NCBI GenBank assembly: GCA_900553515.1
Contig: USDN01000003.1
Span: 28,455-92,454 of the forward strand
From: an uncultured Blautia sp.
GTDB taxonomy: Bacteria > Bacillota > Clostridia > Lachnospirales > Lachnospiraceae
DNA length: 64,000 nt
Reading direction: 5' to 3'
The position numbers and the translations under genes were made by a program. Within the stretch, counting starts at the first letter, position 1. Every line of letters begins with the position of its first letter. Of this stretch, positions 1 through 8,390 are shown one piece after another. The notes under the pieces are model-generated. The model was not told where the DNA came from and searched no databases. It was given only the letters and a program-made list of their open reading frames with translations.

Positions 1-161
1 ACTTTTATGATGAGACCTTCGTCAGAAAGGGCATCAAGATCTTTTCGCATAGTTTCATTGGAAACCTTAGTCATATCAGCAAGCTGCTGAGTAGAACTGA
101 TGGGGACCTTTGAGAGGATGGTCAAAATCTGCTTTCTGCGTTTATCTAATTTGCTTATCAT
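1..161 (-). CDS. DeoR-family transcriptional regulator, N-terminal part only
   Basis: The 53 visible residues begin MISKLDKRRKQIL and continue with a winged helix-turn-helix (STQQLADMTKVSNETMRKDL), the signature N-terminus of DeoR-family regulators. Such proteins usually carry a C-terminal sugar-phosphate-sensing domain, which lies outside the window. A GGGGG ribosome-binding site sits 8 bases before the ATG. The gene is divergent from the nucleoside-hydrolase/ABC operon that starts at 400, so it is probably that operon's regulator. Its own promoter contains a perfect palindrome, which suggests autoregulation. Truncated by the window edge, not by mutation. Confidence 0.85.
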   Translation of the reverse strand, partial: MISKLDKRRKQILTILSKVPISSTQQLADMTKVSNETMRKDLDALSDEGLIIK

Positions 162-192
162 GTTAAATTCCCCCTTTTCTAACATTGTATAT

Positions 193-221
193 ATTGTAAC
201 ATTGGAAATTTCCAATGTCAA
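193..221 (-). promoter_or_regulatory. Promoter of the DeoR-type regulator gene
   Basis: Read on the minus strand, TTGACA (216-221) and TACAAT (193-198) are separated by exactly 17 bases, a near-consensus sigma-A promoter. The spacer is filled by the palindrome at 199-218, so a bound dimer would block RNA polymerase. The downstream start codon is at 161. Confidence 0.75.
199..218. promoter_or_regulatory. Perfect 20-bp palindrome, likely DeoR operator 1
   Basis: ACATTGGAAATTTCCAATGT is a perfect inverted repeat of 10 bp per arm. It lies between the -35 and -10 of the divergent regulator promoter. A 16/20 match to it occurs at 341-360 over the start point of the other operon. The assignment to the DeoR protein is inference from position and the matched pair. 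Confidence 0.65.
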
Positions 222-304
222 ATTTTTGAAATGGCAATTTTAATATAAATTAATGAGCGAAATTGTGAAAAACCCATAAAAATATAAGAAGTCATGGTTT
301 TTAA

Positions 305-333
305 TTGACGGATTGATGCATACATGCTATATT
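305..333 (+). promoter_or_regulatory. Promoter of the nucleoside-hydrolase/ABC operon
   Basis: TTGACG (305-310), a 17-base spacer, then TATATT (328-333). The expected start is near 340, about 60 bases before the first start codon. Operator 2 (341-360) follows immediately, a classical repressor position. Confidence 0.6.
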
Positions 334-340
334 ATAATAA

Positions 341-360
341 AAGTTGGAAATAACCAATGT
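341..360. promoter_or_regulatory. Imperfect palindrome, likely DeoR operator 2
   Basis: This site keeps TTGGAAAT and CCAATGT of operator 1 in the same register (16 of 20 bases). It covers about +1 to +20 of the predicted transcript. A further half-site-like TTGGAAA occurs at 373. Confidence 0.5.
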
Positions 361-399
361 TAGAAATAAAACTTGGAAAAAACAAATAAGGAGGAAAGT

Positions 400-1368
400 A
401 TGGAAAGCCCGAAGCCATATATTTTTACGGACAATAATCCAAATACCATGGAGGATTATGCCAGATCAGTACGTCGTCTGGCAAAGCCTGAGCGGAGAGT
501 AGATGTTGTATTAGACACAGACATGTTCAATGAAGTGGATGATCAGTTTGCTTTGGCATACCTGCTTCAATCAGAGGACAAGCTGAATCTGAAAGCTATT
601 TGTGCAGCTCCGTTTTTTAATCATCATTCCGAAAGCCCTAAAGATGGAATGGAAAAAAGCTATGAGGAAGTATTTAAAGTGCTTCATCTTCTGAAAAAAG
701 AAGAGTATGGAAAAATGGTTTATAAAGGGGCAGATGATTTTCTTATTCACAGTAAGGAAGCTATTGACTCTCCGGCAGTAAGAGAGATCATCCGGCTTTC
801 AGAAAATTATGATGAAGAAAATCCATTATATATTATAGGAATTGCCGCTGCTACCAATATTGCTTCTGCCCTGCTGTTATGTCCGGAACTGAAAAACAGA
901 GTTTTTATCGTGTGGCTGGGAGGTCTGGGATTTGACTGGCATGACAACAAATCCTTTAATGCCGGTCAGGATGTGGAAGCAGCCCGGATCCTTTTAGCAA
1001 GCGGAGCGCCGGTAGTGATACTGCCGGGAAGAGGAGTGCTGGATCATTTCTCTACCACAGGCCCGGAATTAAAATACTGGCTCCAGGGAAAAAATCAGTT
1101 CTGTGATTATATCATAGAAAAGACTGAGCGTGAAGCAAAAATCTGTAATGGAGAAAAGTGCTGGAGCAGACCGATTTCAGATGTGGCAGCAGTTGCCTGG
1201 CTTCTGGACGGGAATTTTATGCTGGACCGTCTGGAACACAGTCCTGTGATGGAATATGATCATCTGTATGCGGAAGATAAAAGAAGACTTTTTATCAAAT
1301 ATGTGTACAGTATCAACCGAGATAAACTGATGGGTGATCTGTTTGATAAATTGTCAAAATACCTGTGA
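400..1368 (+). CDS. Nucleoside-hydrolase-like protein
   Basis: This 322-residue protein resembles the inosine-uridine nucleoside hydrolase superfamily, which cleaves N-glycosidic bonds. The metal-binding N-terminal motif is a variant: LDTDMFNEVDDQFAL at residues 38-52, in place of the usual DTDxGxDDA. The region GIAAATNIASALLLCPEL and the later NAGQDVEAARILL match the conserved core. The usual C-terminal His-Asp is replaced by SDVAAVAWLLD, so the substrate may not be a standard nucleoside. ATG at 400 is chosen because AAGGAGG (388-394) stands 5 bases upstream; an in-frame TTG at 373 has no such site. It is the first gene of an apparent operon with a sugar ABC importer. Exact substrate unknown. 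Confidence 0.75.
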   Translation: MESPKPYIFTDNNPNTMEDYARSVRRLAKPERRVDVVLDTDMFNEVDDQFALAYLLQSEDKLNLKAICAAPFFNHHSESPKDGMEKSYEEVFKVLHLLKKEEYGKMVYKGADDFLIHSKEAIDSPAVREIIRLSENYDEENPLYIIGIAAATNIASALLLCPELKNRVFIVWLGGLGFDWHDNKSFNAGQDVEAARILLASGAPVVILPGRGVLDHFSTTGPELKYWLQGKNQFCDYIIEKTEREAKICNGEKCWSRPISDVAAVAWLLDGNFMLDRLEHSPVMEYDHLYAEDKRRLFIKYVYSINRDKLMGDLFDKLSKYL

Positions 1369-1383
1369 TAAGGAGGAAAAAAG

Positions 1384-2298
1384 ATGGGGAAAAAGAGAAA
1401 AATAGCATCCAAGCCAGTAGGTAAAAGGATTTTCAGAACCGTTGAGCCTTACCTGTATTTGCTTCCGGCCTTTGCATTACTGTTTTTGTTTACTTTTTAT
1501 CCATTTGTTAAAAATACAGTTTTAAGTTTCTTTACAGTAAATAAATTCAGAGAGATCAAAGAATTTGCAGGGCTTGCCAATTATGTAAGAGTGCTGACAG
1601 ATGAGACATTTCTCCAGGCTATCAAAAATACGCTTATATTTGTTGTTACTACAGTGCCTGTCAGTATCGTGATCGGTCTGGGACTGGCTTTGCTGGCTAA
1701 AAAAAGGAGAAAAACCTCCTCGGTTTATGAAGCTATGTATGCGCTTTCCATGGCGATTTCAGTTTCTGTTGTAGCCATGATCTTTCAGTTTGCGTTTAAT
1801 CCTTCCATGGGAATTATCAACAAGGCAACGGGCCTGAATATTTCCTGGCTGACAGATCCCAGGACGGCACTGCTGGCAATTATCTTTATTCAGATATGGG
1901 CAAATATAGGCTATAACTTTATTTTCCTGTTATCTGCATTAAGGGGAATGAGCGAAGAGATCATAGAAAGCGCTAAGGTGGATGGCGCTACAGGAATCCG
2001 GCTTCTGACGAAGATCATACTTCCGATGATCTCCCCTACTTTGCTGTTTCTTCTTATGAAAGATATTGCCTATGCAATGACAACATGCAGTTTTACCCTT
2101 ATCCTTACATACCCTATATTCCACAATGGAGGTCCAAACGGTACTACAGAAATGATCATGTCCTATGTATACGGAAAGGGTATTGCTGGAACAAACTATA
2201 ATGCAGCATTTGCAGCTACTACAGTTGGTTTTGTCCTTGCAGGAATCATGATGCTCCTTAGTCTGGCACTGGAGAAAAGGAAGGTGAATTACCAATGA
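1384..2298 (+). CDS. Sugar ABC transporter permease (MalF/UgpA type)
   Basis: This 304-residue inner-membrane protein has about six hydrophobic segments. The cytoplasmic EAA loop reads ESAKVDGATGIRLLTKIILP (near residues 196-215), which docks the ATPase. It is the first of two permeases of a carbohydrate-uptake-type importer. AAGGAGG precedes the ATG, 15 bases after the hydrolase stop, and the gene overlaps the next permease by 4 bases. No ATPase gene is nearby, so the importer probably borrows a shared MsmX/UgpC-type ATPase encoded elsewhere, as is common for this family in Firmicutes. Confidence 0.9.
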   Translation: MGKKRKIASKPVGKRIFRTVEPYLYLLPAFALLFLFTFYPFVKNTVLSFFTVNKFREIKEFAGLANYVRVLTDETFLQAIKNTLIFVVTTVPVSIVIGLGLALLAKKRRKTSSVYEAMYALSMAISVSVVAMIFQFAFNPSMGIINKATGLNISWLTDPRTALLAIIFIQIWANIGYNFIFLLSALRGMSEEIIESAKVDGATGIRLLTKIILPMISPTLLFLLMKDIAYAMTTCSFTLILTYPIFHNGGPNGTTEMIMSYVYGKGIAGTNYNAAFAATTVGFVLAGIMMLLSLALEKRKVNYQ

Positions 2299-3146
2299 GA
2301 AATGAAAAAGTATTTAACAGCAGTAAGATACGAAGCGGGCTTTTCCAGGTAATGTGCATTGCGATCGGAATATTTTTAATGCTTCCTCTGATCTATGCGG
2401 TGATCATTTCATTTACTCCTCAGGATGAGATACTTACAAGAGAATTAAGACTGCTTCCAAGTGTTTTTGGATATCTGGAAAATTATAAGATCGTATTTGA
2501 AAAAACCAATATTCTCAGGTTCATGGCAAACTCTTTTATAGTGGCATTTGTTTCCAGTGTTGTCCGCATTGTGGTGGCAAGTCTGGCAGCATTTTCCTTT
2601 TCCTTCTTTGAATACAAGGGAAAAAGAATATTGTTTGGACTGGTAGTTGTCAGCATGATCATTCCGGCAGACGTGCTGGTGGTACAGAATTATTTTACCA
2701 CAGCAGAAATGGGACTGGTAAATACTTATCTGGGAATGATGATCGTATTTTTTATTTCCGGAATGAATATTTTTATCCTTCGTCAGAACTTTCTGTCTTA
2801 TGCAAAAAGTATTCGGGAAGCGGCAATGGTAGATGGATGTTCTAATTTTAAATTTTATTCCAGAATCCTGATGCCAAGCTGTGTTTCTCCTATTATGACA
2901 GTGTTCATCTCATCTTTTGTGGGAACCTGGAATACTTATCTGTGGCCGCTGCTTGTTACAAACGTGGACGAAATGAGAACTGCACAGGTGGCAGTGACTA
3001 TGCTGAATATTAACGAGGGAAGCAGTTACGGACCGGGAACGGTCATGGCAGCTGCAACGGTTATTCTGATCCCGTCAGTTCTGGTATTTTTAATTTTCCA
3101 GAAAAAGATCGTGGGAGGAATGACAGCAGGGGCAGTAAAAGGATAA
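2295..3146 (+). CDS. Sugar ABC transporter permease (MalG/UgpE type)
   Basis: The 283-residue partner permease has six predicted membrane segments. Its EAA loop, REAAMVDGCSNFKFYSRILMP in part, is typical of MalG/UgpE proteins. The ATG overlaps the stop of the preceding permease (ATGA), implying translational coupling and equimolar synthesis. It should form a heterodimeric channel that accepts substrate from the binding protein at 3197. Confidence 0.9.
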   Translation: MRNEKVFNSSKIRSGLFQVMCIAIGIFLMLPLIYAVIISFTPQDEILTRELRLLPSVFGYLENYKIVFEKTNILRFMANSFIVAFVSSVVRIVVASLAAFSFSFFEYKGKRILFGLVVVSMIIPADVLVVQNYFTTAEMGLVNTYLGMMIVFFISGMNIFILRQNFLSYAKSIREAAMVDGCSNFKFYSRILMPSCVSPIMTVFISSFVGTWNTYLWPLLVTNVDEMRTAQVAVTMLNINEGSSYGPGTVMAAATVILIPSVLVFLIFQKKIVGGMTAGAVKG

Positions 3147-3196
3147 AAAGCTGTTGGAAAATATAATAAAATAATAAAAAGCAGGAGGATGAACAA

Positions 3197-4567
3197 ATGA
3201 AGAAAAAAACAATGATGAAGGGACTGTCTTTACTTCTTTGCGGCGCTATGTTCCTGGGGATGACTGGCTGTGGAAAGAAAGAAGAAAAAGCAGAGACAAC
3301 CGCAAAAAAAGAAAGCGGAGACGCAACTGAGATAGTATTCTGGCACAGTTATTCCGGAGCTACAGAAGAGGCATTAAAATCCATTATTGACGGATATAAC
3401 GAGGGAAGGGGAAAAGAAAAAAATATTCACGTAGAGCTGGTATATCAGGGGTATGAGGGAACAGATAAGGTAACTTTGGCATATCAGACAAAGGATTATG
3501 ACAATGCACCGGATATCAATGTAGGTCTTACCTCTACTCTTCCGTCTGTGATGGAAATGGGATGGAGTGTCAGTGCACAGGACTTTATGGAAAAAGAAGG
3601 GGCAGAAGTAACAAAGGATACTTTTTATGAGCAGCTTCAGAGAGCATGTACCTATAAAGATGAAATGGTAGCCATTCCATTTTCCAATTCTATTCCGCTT
3701 TTATATTATAATGTAGATATGCTGAAAGAAGCAGGATTTACAGAGCCGCCGAAAACAATGGACGAGCTTACCGAATATGTAGAAGCTCTTACAGTAAAAG
3801 AAGGGGACGAGGTAAAACGCTACGGACTGAACATGCAGGTAAAGAGATACCAGTTGATGCAGTTTTGTGTAAGTCAGAATGAAAACAGCTTTTTTGGAGA
3901 CAAAGAGGGTGGACGTACTGATGTGATGGAAAAGATCACTGCAGGGGAAGACGGAACAATGGAAGCCTTTTTGGAAAAACTTCAGGCACTTTTGGAAACT
4001 GGCGGATATAAATATGTAGAGGATAATATCAATGAAGAATTTGCCCAGGGCTTATCTGCAATGGTCATTATGTCTTCTTCCCGTCTGGGTACTATGGATG
4101 AGTTGATGGATGGAAAATACATGACAGCCTTTCTTCCAAAAGTAAACGAAGAGGATACAAACGGAGCAGCAGTGGGCGGAAGCTGTCTGAACATTTTTGA
4201 CAGAGGAGATGAAGAAAGACTGGATGCCGCATGGGACGTGGTACAGTATTGTGTATCTCCGGAAAGCCAGTATACATTTTCTACTGCATCAGGATATCTT
4301 CCGGTAAATGTAGAGTGTGAAAATATGGAAGAGATGAAAAAATACTACGAGGAAAAGCCACAGTATAAAGTAGCGCTGGATCAGATGAAGGTAGCAAATC
4401 CGTTATCTCAGGAATCCTTTGATCCTACATATAATGAGATCAACGGTATTATTACAGAAACTATGCTGGAATTCTGTCAGGGAACCAAAAATGTGGAAGA
4501 GACGGTAACCAGTATCGTGGATCAGTGTAATGCATCACTGGATGAGTATCATGCAGCAAACGGCTGA
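3197..4567 (+). CDS. Extracellular solute-binding lipoprotein of the sugar ABC importer
   Basis: This 456-residue protein starts with a lipoprotein signal peptide and lipobox MTGC, so the mature protein is anchored at Cys25. After a short charged linker comes the family-1 (UgpB/MalE-like) fold, beginning EIVFWHSYSG and including VAIPFSNSIPLLYYNVDML, typical of sugar or glycerol-phosphodiester binding proteins. AGGAGG lies 9 bases before the ATG. The 50-base gap from the permease gene has no obvious terminator. The ligand is not readable from sequence; the hydrolase and isomerase neighbours hint at a ribosylated or glycosylated small molecule. Confidence 0.88.
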   Translation: MKKKTMMKGLSLLLCGAMFLGMTGCGKKEEKAETTAKKESGDATEIVFWHSYSGATEEALKSIIDGYNEGRGKEKNIHVELVYQGYEGTDKVTLAYQTKDYDNAPDINVGLTSTLPSVMEMGWSVSAQDFMEKEGAEVTKDTFYEQLQRACTYKDEMVAIPFSNSIPLLYYNVDMLKEAGFTEPPKTMDELTEYVEALTVKEGDEVKRYGLNMQVKRYQLMQFCVSQNENSFFGDKEGGRTDVMEKITAGEDGTMEAFLEKLQALLETGGYKYVEDNINEEFAQGLSAMVIMSSSRLGTMDELMDGKYMTAFLPKVNEEDTNGAAVGGSCLNIFDRGDEERLDAAWDVVQYCVSPESQYTFSTASGYLPVNVECENMEEMKKYYEEKPQYKVALDQMKVANPLSQESFDPTYNEINGIITETMLEFCQGTKNVEETVTSIVDQCNASLDEYHAANG

Positions 4568-4588
4568 TCCTGCAGGAGGTGATATTCC

Positions 4589-5407
4589 ATGGAAAGACAA
4601 CGGATACAGATGGTAGTTACAGATTTGGATGATACATTGCTTTCAAAAACAAAAGAAATCTGTGAAGAAGCAGTGGGCCTGATACGTGAACTGGAAAGAA
4701 AAAATGTGCGATTTACTTTTATTACAGGCCGTCCGCCTTATGCGATCCAAAGATTTGCAGAAAAAGTCAGGATTACGGCGCCGATCGTGGCATGTAATGG
4801 CGCCATGCTGGTGGATACAGAAACAGACATGGTCAGTGAGCAGACCGCCATGCCGTTGCAGCCCTGGAAAAATATACTGGAAAAAGCCAGAAAACAGGGG
4901 CATACAATCCTGGTCCTGGCTGGAAATATCGAGTATACCTTAAAAGAAACCTTGTGGACCAGAAAAAGGAAGGAAGCAGGACGGGAGGTTCCGGTCATTG
5001 AGCTGGAAGAACTTCTGTCAAGAAAAGACATTTATAAAGTAAATATAATGGAAGAGGAAGGCAAAAGCAGTTTTGCCTCTCTTCTTCCGGCAATCAGGGA
5101 AATGCAGAAGGATTATTCGATTGCGTTATATGGAACTTCGGGATGCGAGGTTGTGGCAGGAAATGTAAACAAAGAAACAGGGCTTCGGAAGCTTTGCAGA
5201 CTGTGCGGGCTGGAGCCGGATCAGGTGCTGGCTGTGGGAGATAACGAAAATGATCTGCAGATGCTGAAAGCGGCAGGAGTCGGCGCTGCAGTGGCAAATG
5301 CCTCAGAAAAGGTAAAGGAAACTGCAGATTATGTTTGCAGCAATGGGTATACCCAGGGTGTGATCGAGGCAATTCAAAAATTTGTAATGGAAACGGATGG
5401 GAAGTAG
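4589..5407 (+). CDS. Cof-type HAD-superfamily phosphatase
   Basis: This 272-residue soluble protein has the HAD catalytic motif VTDLDDTLL at residues 10-18 (nucleophile Asp12, acid/base Asp14). Motif II is FITGRPPYAI and the C-terminal metal motif is VGDNENDLQML. The cap domain and length fit the Cof/YidA-type IIB subfamily, which dephosphorylates sugar phosphates and similar metabolites. The gene follows the binding protein by 21 bases with a GCAGGAGGTGAT ribosome-binding site, and runs almost directly into the isomerase gene. It may act on a phosphorylated product of the imported compound. Confidence 0.85.
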   Translation: MERQRIQMVVTDLDDTLLSKTKEICEEAVGLIRELERKNVRFTFITGRPPYAIQRFAEKVRITAPIVACNGAMLVDTETDMVSEQTAMPLQPWKNILEKARKQGHTILVLAGNIEYTLKETLWTRKRKEAGREVPVIELEELLSRKDIYKVNIMEEEGKSSFASLLPAIREMQKDYSIALYGTSGCEVVAGNVNKETGLRKLCRLCGLEPDQVLAVGDNENDLQMLKAAGVGAAVANASEKVKETADYVCSNGYTQGVIEAIQKFVMETDGK

Positions 5408-5409
5408 AT

Positions 5410-6300
5410 ATGGAACTGTCAACATCAACCAATATATTTTTTGAACGTAGATCTGAGGCTCCTGTATCCATGAAGGAATGTCTTCAGATGTGTGCAGACA
5501 GCGGATATAAGAACCTGGATTTTGGCTTTGCAGAGCTGGTGCTTGTTTCTGAACGATTTAAGGGAGAAGACTGGAAAGAAGAACTGAAAGAGTATAAAGA
5601 CCTGGCGGAGAAACTGGGACTTTCCTTTGTTCAGGCTCATGCAACTATTTTTGACTTTTGTAATCCAGGGACAGATTATGAGGAAAAAAAGAGACTGTTT
5701 GAAAGAAGTATTACAGGAGCGCGTCTGCTGGGGGCTGAGTGGATCGTTGTCCATCCTTCCACGAAAGTGAAGGATGGAGCCATAGATCCGGAAACTCATA
5801 AAGAAAACGTTGGATTTTTTAAGAAATATGCTGCTTTTGCAAAAGAGATCGGAATCGGTCTTGCCATTGAAAATATGTGGGGAACAATACGGACAGGGAT
5901 CCCGCATTATGCAGTGAAGCCGGAAGAAGTGCTCAGGCTTGTAGAAGATATTCATTGTGAAAATGTACGTGTATGCTGGGATGTAGAGCATGGAAGTATA
6001 GAAAACATGGATCAGCCTAAAGCCCTTCAAATGCTGAAAGATTATATTGTGACAACGCATATTTCAGACGAGGCAGGAAGAAATCAGATCCACATCCTTC
6101 CCTGTTTTGGAAATATTGACTGGGAAAAGCTCTTAAAGGCTTTTGCAGATATCGGATATGAAGGGATCTTTAACTTTGAGATCCAGCATTATCTTCCGGG
6201 AGTACCAAGGCAGCTGGTGCCTTCTGCCATGAAATTTTCTTATGAGGTAGGAACTTACCTTATAACGAGACTGGAAGAGCTGAAGGCAATGAACGATTAG
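5410..6300 (+). CDS. Sugar phosphate isomerase/epimerase-like TIM-barrel protein
   Basis: The 296-residue protein belongs to the AP-endonuclease-2-like TIM-barrel group (IolE/XylA-like). Recognisable elements are VQAHATIFDF, WIVVHPSTK, LAIENMWG and the metal-ligand region VRVCWDVEHGS followed by THISDE and FNFEIQHYL. ATG at 5410 begins two bases after the HAD stop; an earlier in-frame ATG at 5335 lies wholly inside the HAD gene and is unlikely. The enzyme probably interconverts sugars or sugar phosphates released by the upstream hydrolase. It is the last clear member of the DeoR-linked operon. Confidence 0.82.
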   Translation: MELSTSTNIFFERRSEAPVSMKECLQMCADSGYKNLDFGFAELVLVSERFKGEDWKEELKEYKDLAEKLGLSFVQAHATIFDFCNPGTDYEEKKRLFERSITGARLLGAEWIVVHPSTKVKDGAIDPETHKENVGFFKKYAAFAKEIGIGLAIENMWGTIRTGIPHYAVKPEEVLRLVEDIHCENVRVCWDVEHGSIENMDQPKALQMLKDYIVTTHISDEAGRNQIHILPCFGNIDWEKLLKAFADIGYEGIFNFEIQHYLPGVPRQLVPSAMKFSYEVGTYLITRLEELKAMND

Positions 6301-6301
6301 T

Positions 6302-6319
6302 GTTACTGTGAACAGTAAC
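6302..6319. repeat. Short palindrome GTTACTG-TGAA-CAGTAAC
   Basis: A perfect 7-bp stem with a 4-base loop directly after the isomerase stop codon. Close relatives occur in two other intergenic positions in this window (29501-29527 and 50099-50116). There is no U-tract, so it is not an ordinary terminator. Confidence 0.55.
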
Positions 6320-6364
6320 CGATTAGCAGAAGTTTCTGTTGTACTGGGTGTAAAGGAAATATAC

Positions 6365-7048
6365 ATGAAAGAAATGATAGAATATACAGGGATTATAGGA
6401 ATTGAGAATCTGGTGACTATTACTTCCGGAATTATCAGGATCCTGCTTGCTGCAATATGCGGAGCTCTGATCGGAACAGAGCGGGGCAGAAAACATCGTC
6501 CGGCAGGGCTTCGGACCCACATGCTGGTATGTGTGGCAGCGGCTCTTGTGATGGTAACAAATGAACAGCTTATCCACGTTTATGGAAGTGGAGATCCTAC
6601 CAGAATGGGAGCCCAGGTGATTAGTGGAATCGGATTTCTTGGCGCCGGAACGATTATCACAGACCGTCAAAGCCGTATCCGCGGACTGACTACTGCCGCA
6701 GGGCTGTGGGCAAGTGCCTGTGTGGGGCTTGCGATTGGAAGTGGTTATTACCTTGGAGGAATTCTGACCTGTATGCTGATCCTGATCATTTTTACAAAAT
6801 TTATCGGGATAGAAAAACATTTTGTAAAAAGATCACGTACAATGGAGATCAGAGTTTCTTTTGAAAATGCCAAGAGCCTGAATCAGTTTATCAGTGAACT
6901 TACAAGCAGTGACTGTAATGTGGTTTCTTTTGAAGTGTTTGGAAAAAGCGCAAATCTTCAGATCATACTGCCTGCAGGAAACTGTCACGAAGAAGTGAAC
7001 AGAGTATTTAAACAATGTAAGGGGATGCTGACTCTTGAGGAATTATAG
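6365..7048 (+). CDS. MgtC/SapB-family membrane protein
   Basis: This 227-residue protein has four to five hydrophobic segments and the MgtC signature region ICGALIGTERGRKHRPAGLR followed by RTHMLVCVAAALVMV. A C-terminal soluble domain of about 80 residues resembles the ACT-like tail of longer MgtC proteins. MgtC proteins are tied to magnesium limitation and, in some bacteria, to inhibition of F-type ATP synthase; the role here is not known. ATG at 6365 follows AAAGGAA. An in-frame GTG at 6308 falls inside the palindromic repeat and is unlikely. No magnesium-sensing leader is visible. Confidence 0.88.
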   Translation: MKEMIEYTGIIGIENLVTITSGIIRILLAAICGALIGTERGRKHRPAGLRTHMLVCVAAALVMVTNEQLIHVYGSGDPTRMGAQVISGIGFLGAGTIITDRQSRIRGLTTAAGLWASACVGLAIGSGYYLGGILTCMLILIIFTKFIGIEKHFVKRSRTMEIRVSFENAKSLNQFISELTSSDCNVVSFEVFGKSANLQIILPAGNCHEEVNRVFKQCKGMLTLEEL

Positions 7049-7108
7049 GGGGAGGATATACAGAGTTGTGCATATTGCACATATTTAGAAAAATAATCGG
7101 ATAATCTA

Positions 7109-7137
7109 TTGACTTTTTGATTAATTAATGGTATATA
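7109..7137 (+). promoter_or_regulatory. Promoter upstream of the Ldh_2-type dehydrogenase
   Basis: TTGACT (7109-7114), 17 bases, TATATA (7132-7137). Transcription should start near 7144, about 25 bases before a terminator-like hairpin and 90 before the start codon. Confidence 0.6.
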
Positions 7138-7168
7138 TATTATAGTTTAATTGTTGCAAAGAGACGAG

Positions 7169-7212
7169 AGACAATGCAATGAACACTAAGTGTTTTTTGC
7201 GTTGTCTTTTTT
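7169..7212 (+). terminator. Terminator-like hairpin in the 5' leader of the dehydrogenase gene
   Basis: AGACAATGCAA (7169-7179) pairs with TTGCGTTGTCT (7197-7207) with one G-U pair. A nested AACACT-A-AGTGTT hairpin sits in the loop, and TTTTTT follows at 7207-7212. It lies between promoter and ribosome-binding site (7221), so it can act as an attenuator of the gene at 7236. The controlling signal is unknown. Confidence 0.6.
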
Positions 7213-7235
7213 GTTATGTTAAGGAGGATTTTAAT

Positions 7236-8354
7236 ATGCAGAAAGAAACAAGACCTTTTATTCCGTGGAAACTGGTAGATGATTTTATGACAGCAGTTTT
7301 TGTAAAACTGGGGTTGCCGGAGGAAGACGCCCGTCTTTGTTCAGATGTTCTGATGCAAAGTGACAAATGGGGAATAGAAAGCCACGGCTGTAACCGTTTT
7401 AAACCGATTTATGTGGATCGTATCCGTAAGGGAATCCTGAACCCAATCACAAAAATAGATGTTCTGAAGGAAACAGCAACTACAGCAGTTCTGGATGCCA
7501 ATGACGGTATGGGAATGGTGGCCAGTAAAAAAGCTATGGATATGTGTATCGAAAAAGCGCATAAATATGGCATGGGAATGGTGGCAGTGAAAAATTCTTC
7601 CCATTACGGAATCGCAGGATACTGGGCTAACCTTGCTGCAAAAGAAAATATGATTGGTATTACGGGAACCAACGCAAGGCCGTCAATTGCACCTACATTT
7701 GGTGTAGAAAATATGATGGGAACCAATCCTCTGACCTTTGCAATGCCAACAGATGAAGAATTTCCGTTTCTTTTGGACTGTGCAACTTCTATTATTCAGA
7801 ATGGCAAAATTGAGTATTATGCCAGAATCGGCAAAGATACACCGGCAGGAATGGTAATTGGAAGAGATGGTTCTACTCTGACAGACAGCGCCCAGATCCT
7901 CAAAGATCTTCGCAGCGGAAATGCAGCTCTGGCTCCGCTGGGAGGCATCGGTGAAACACTTGCCGGATATAAAGGCTATGGATATGCTGCTGTTGTGGAA
8001 ATTCTTTCCGCAGCTTTGCAGTCAGGCATTTTCCTGAAAGATCTGGATGGAAAGGATGAAAATGGAAATCACCGTCCATATCATTTAGGGCATTTCTTTA
8101 TTGCTATTGATACAGATGCGTTTATGGGAGCAGAGGCATTTAAAAAGACGGCAGGGGATATTTTAAGAAATCTGCGAAATTCCCAGAAGGCACCTGGACA
8201 GGAGCGCATTTATACAGCAGGAGAAAAGGAACATGATGTATGGATGTACCGGAAGGACAAAGGCGTTCCTGTAACAGAGGCTGTACAGAAGGAATTTATA
8301 CAGTTAAGAGACGAACTGGGATTAACAGAATTCAGTTTTCCTTTTGAAGCATAA
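7236..8354 (+). CDS. Ldh_2-family (malate/L-lactate-type) dehydrogenase
   Basis: The 372-residue protein belongs to the malate/L-sulfolactate/ureidoglycolate dehydrogenase family, NAD(P)-dependent 2-hydroxyacid dehydrogenases unrelated to classical LDH. Markers are the N-terminal region SDVLMQSDKWGIESHGCNR, VKNSSHYGIAGYWA, GTNPLTFAMPT and GGIGETLAGYKGYGY. ATG at 7236 is preceded by AAGGAGG (7221-7227). An in-frame ATG at 7179 overlaps the leader hairpin and is rejected. The malic enzyme gene follows after 36 bases, so together they could handle malate or another 2-hydroxyacid; the precise substrate cannot be read. Confidence 0.85.
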   Translation: MQKETRPFIPWKLVDDFMTAVFVKLGLPEEDARLCSDVLMQSDKWGIESHGCNRFKPIYVDRIRKGILNPITKIDVLKETATTAVLDANDGMGMVASKKAMDMCIEKAHKYGMGMVAVKNSSHYGIAGYWANLAAKENMIGITGTNARPSIAPTFGVENMMGTNPLTFAMPTDEEFPFLLDCATSIIQNGKIEYYARIGKDTPAGMVIGRDGSTLTDSAQILKDLRSGNAALAPLGGIGETLAGYKGYGYAAVVEILSAALQSGIFLKDLDGKDENGNHRPYHLGHFFIAIDTDAFMGAEAFKKTAGDILRNLRNSQKAPGQERIYTAGEKEHDVWMYRKDKGVPVTEAVQKEFIQLRDELGLTEFSFPFEA

Positions 8355-8390
8355 AAGAGAGAATGACAGAAAGTTGAGAGGAAGAAAATA

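Noticed and set aside
6301..6364. Intrinsic terminator between the isomerase and MgtC genes
   Set aside because: The palindrome has no U-tract and belongs to a repeat seen elsewhere, so termination here is not supported.
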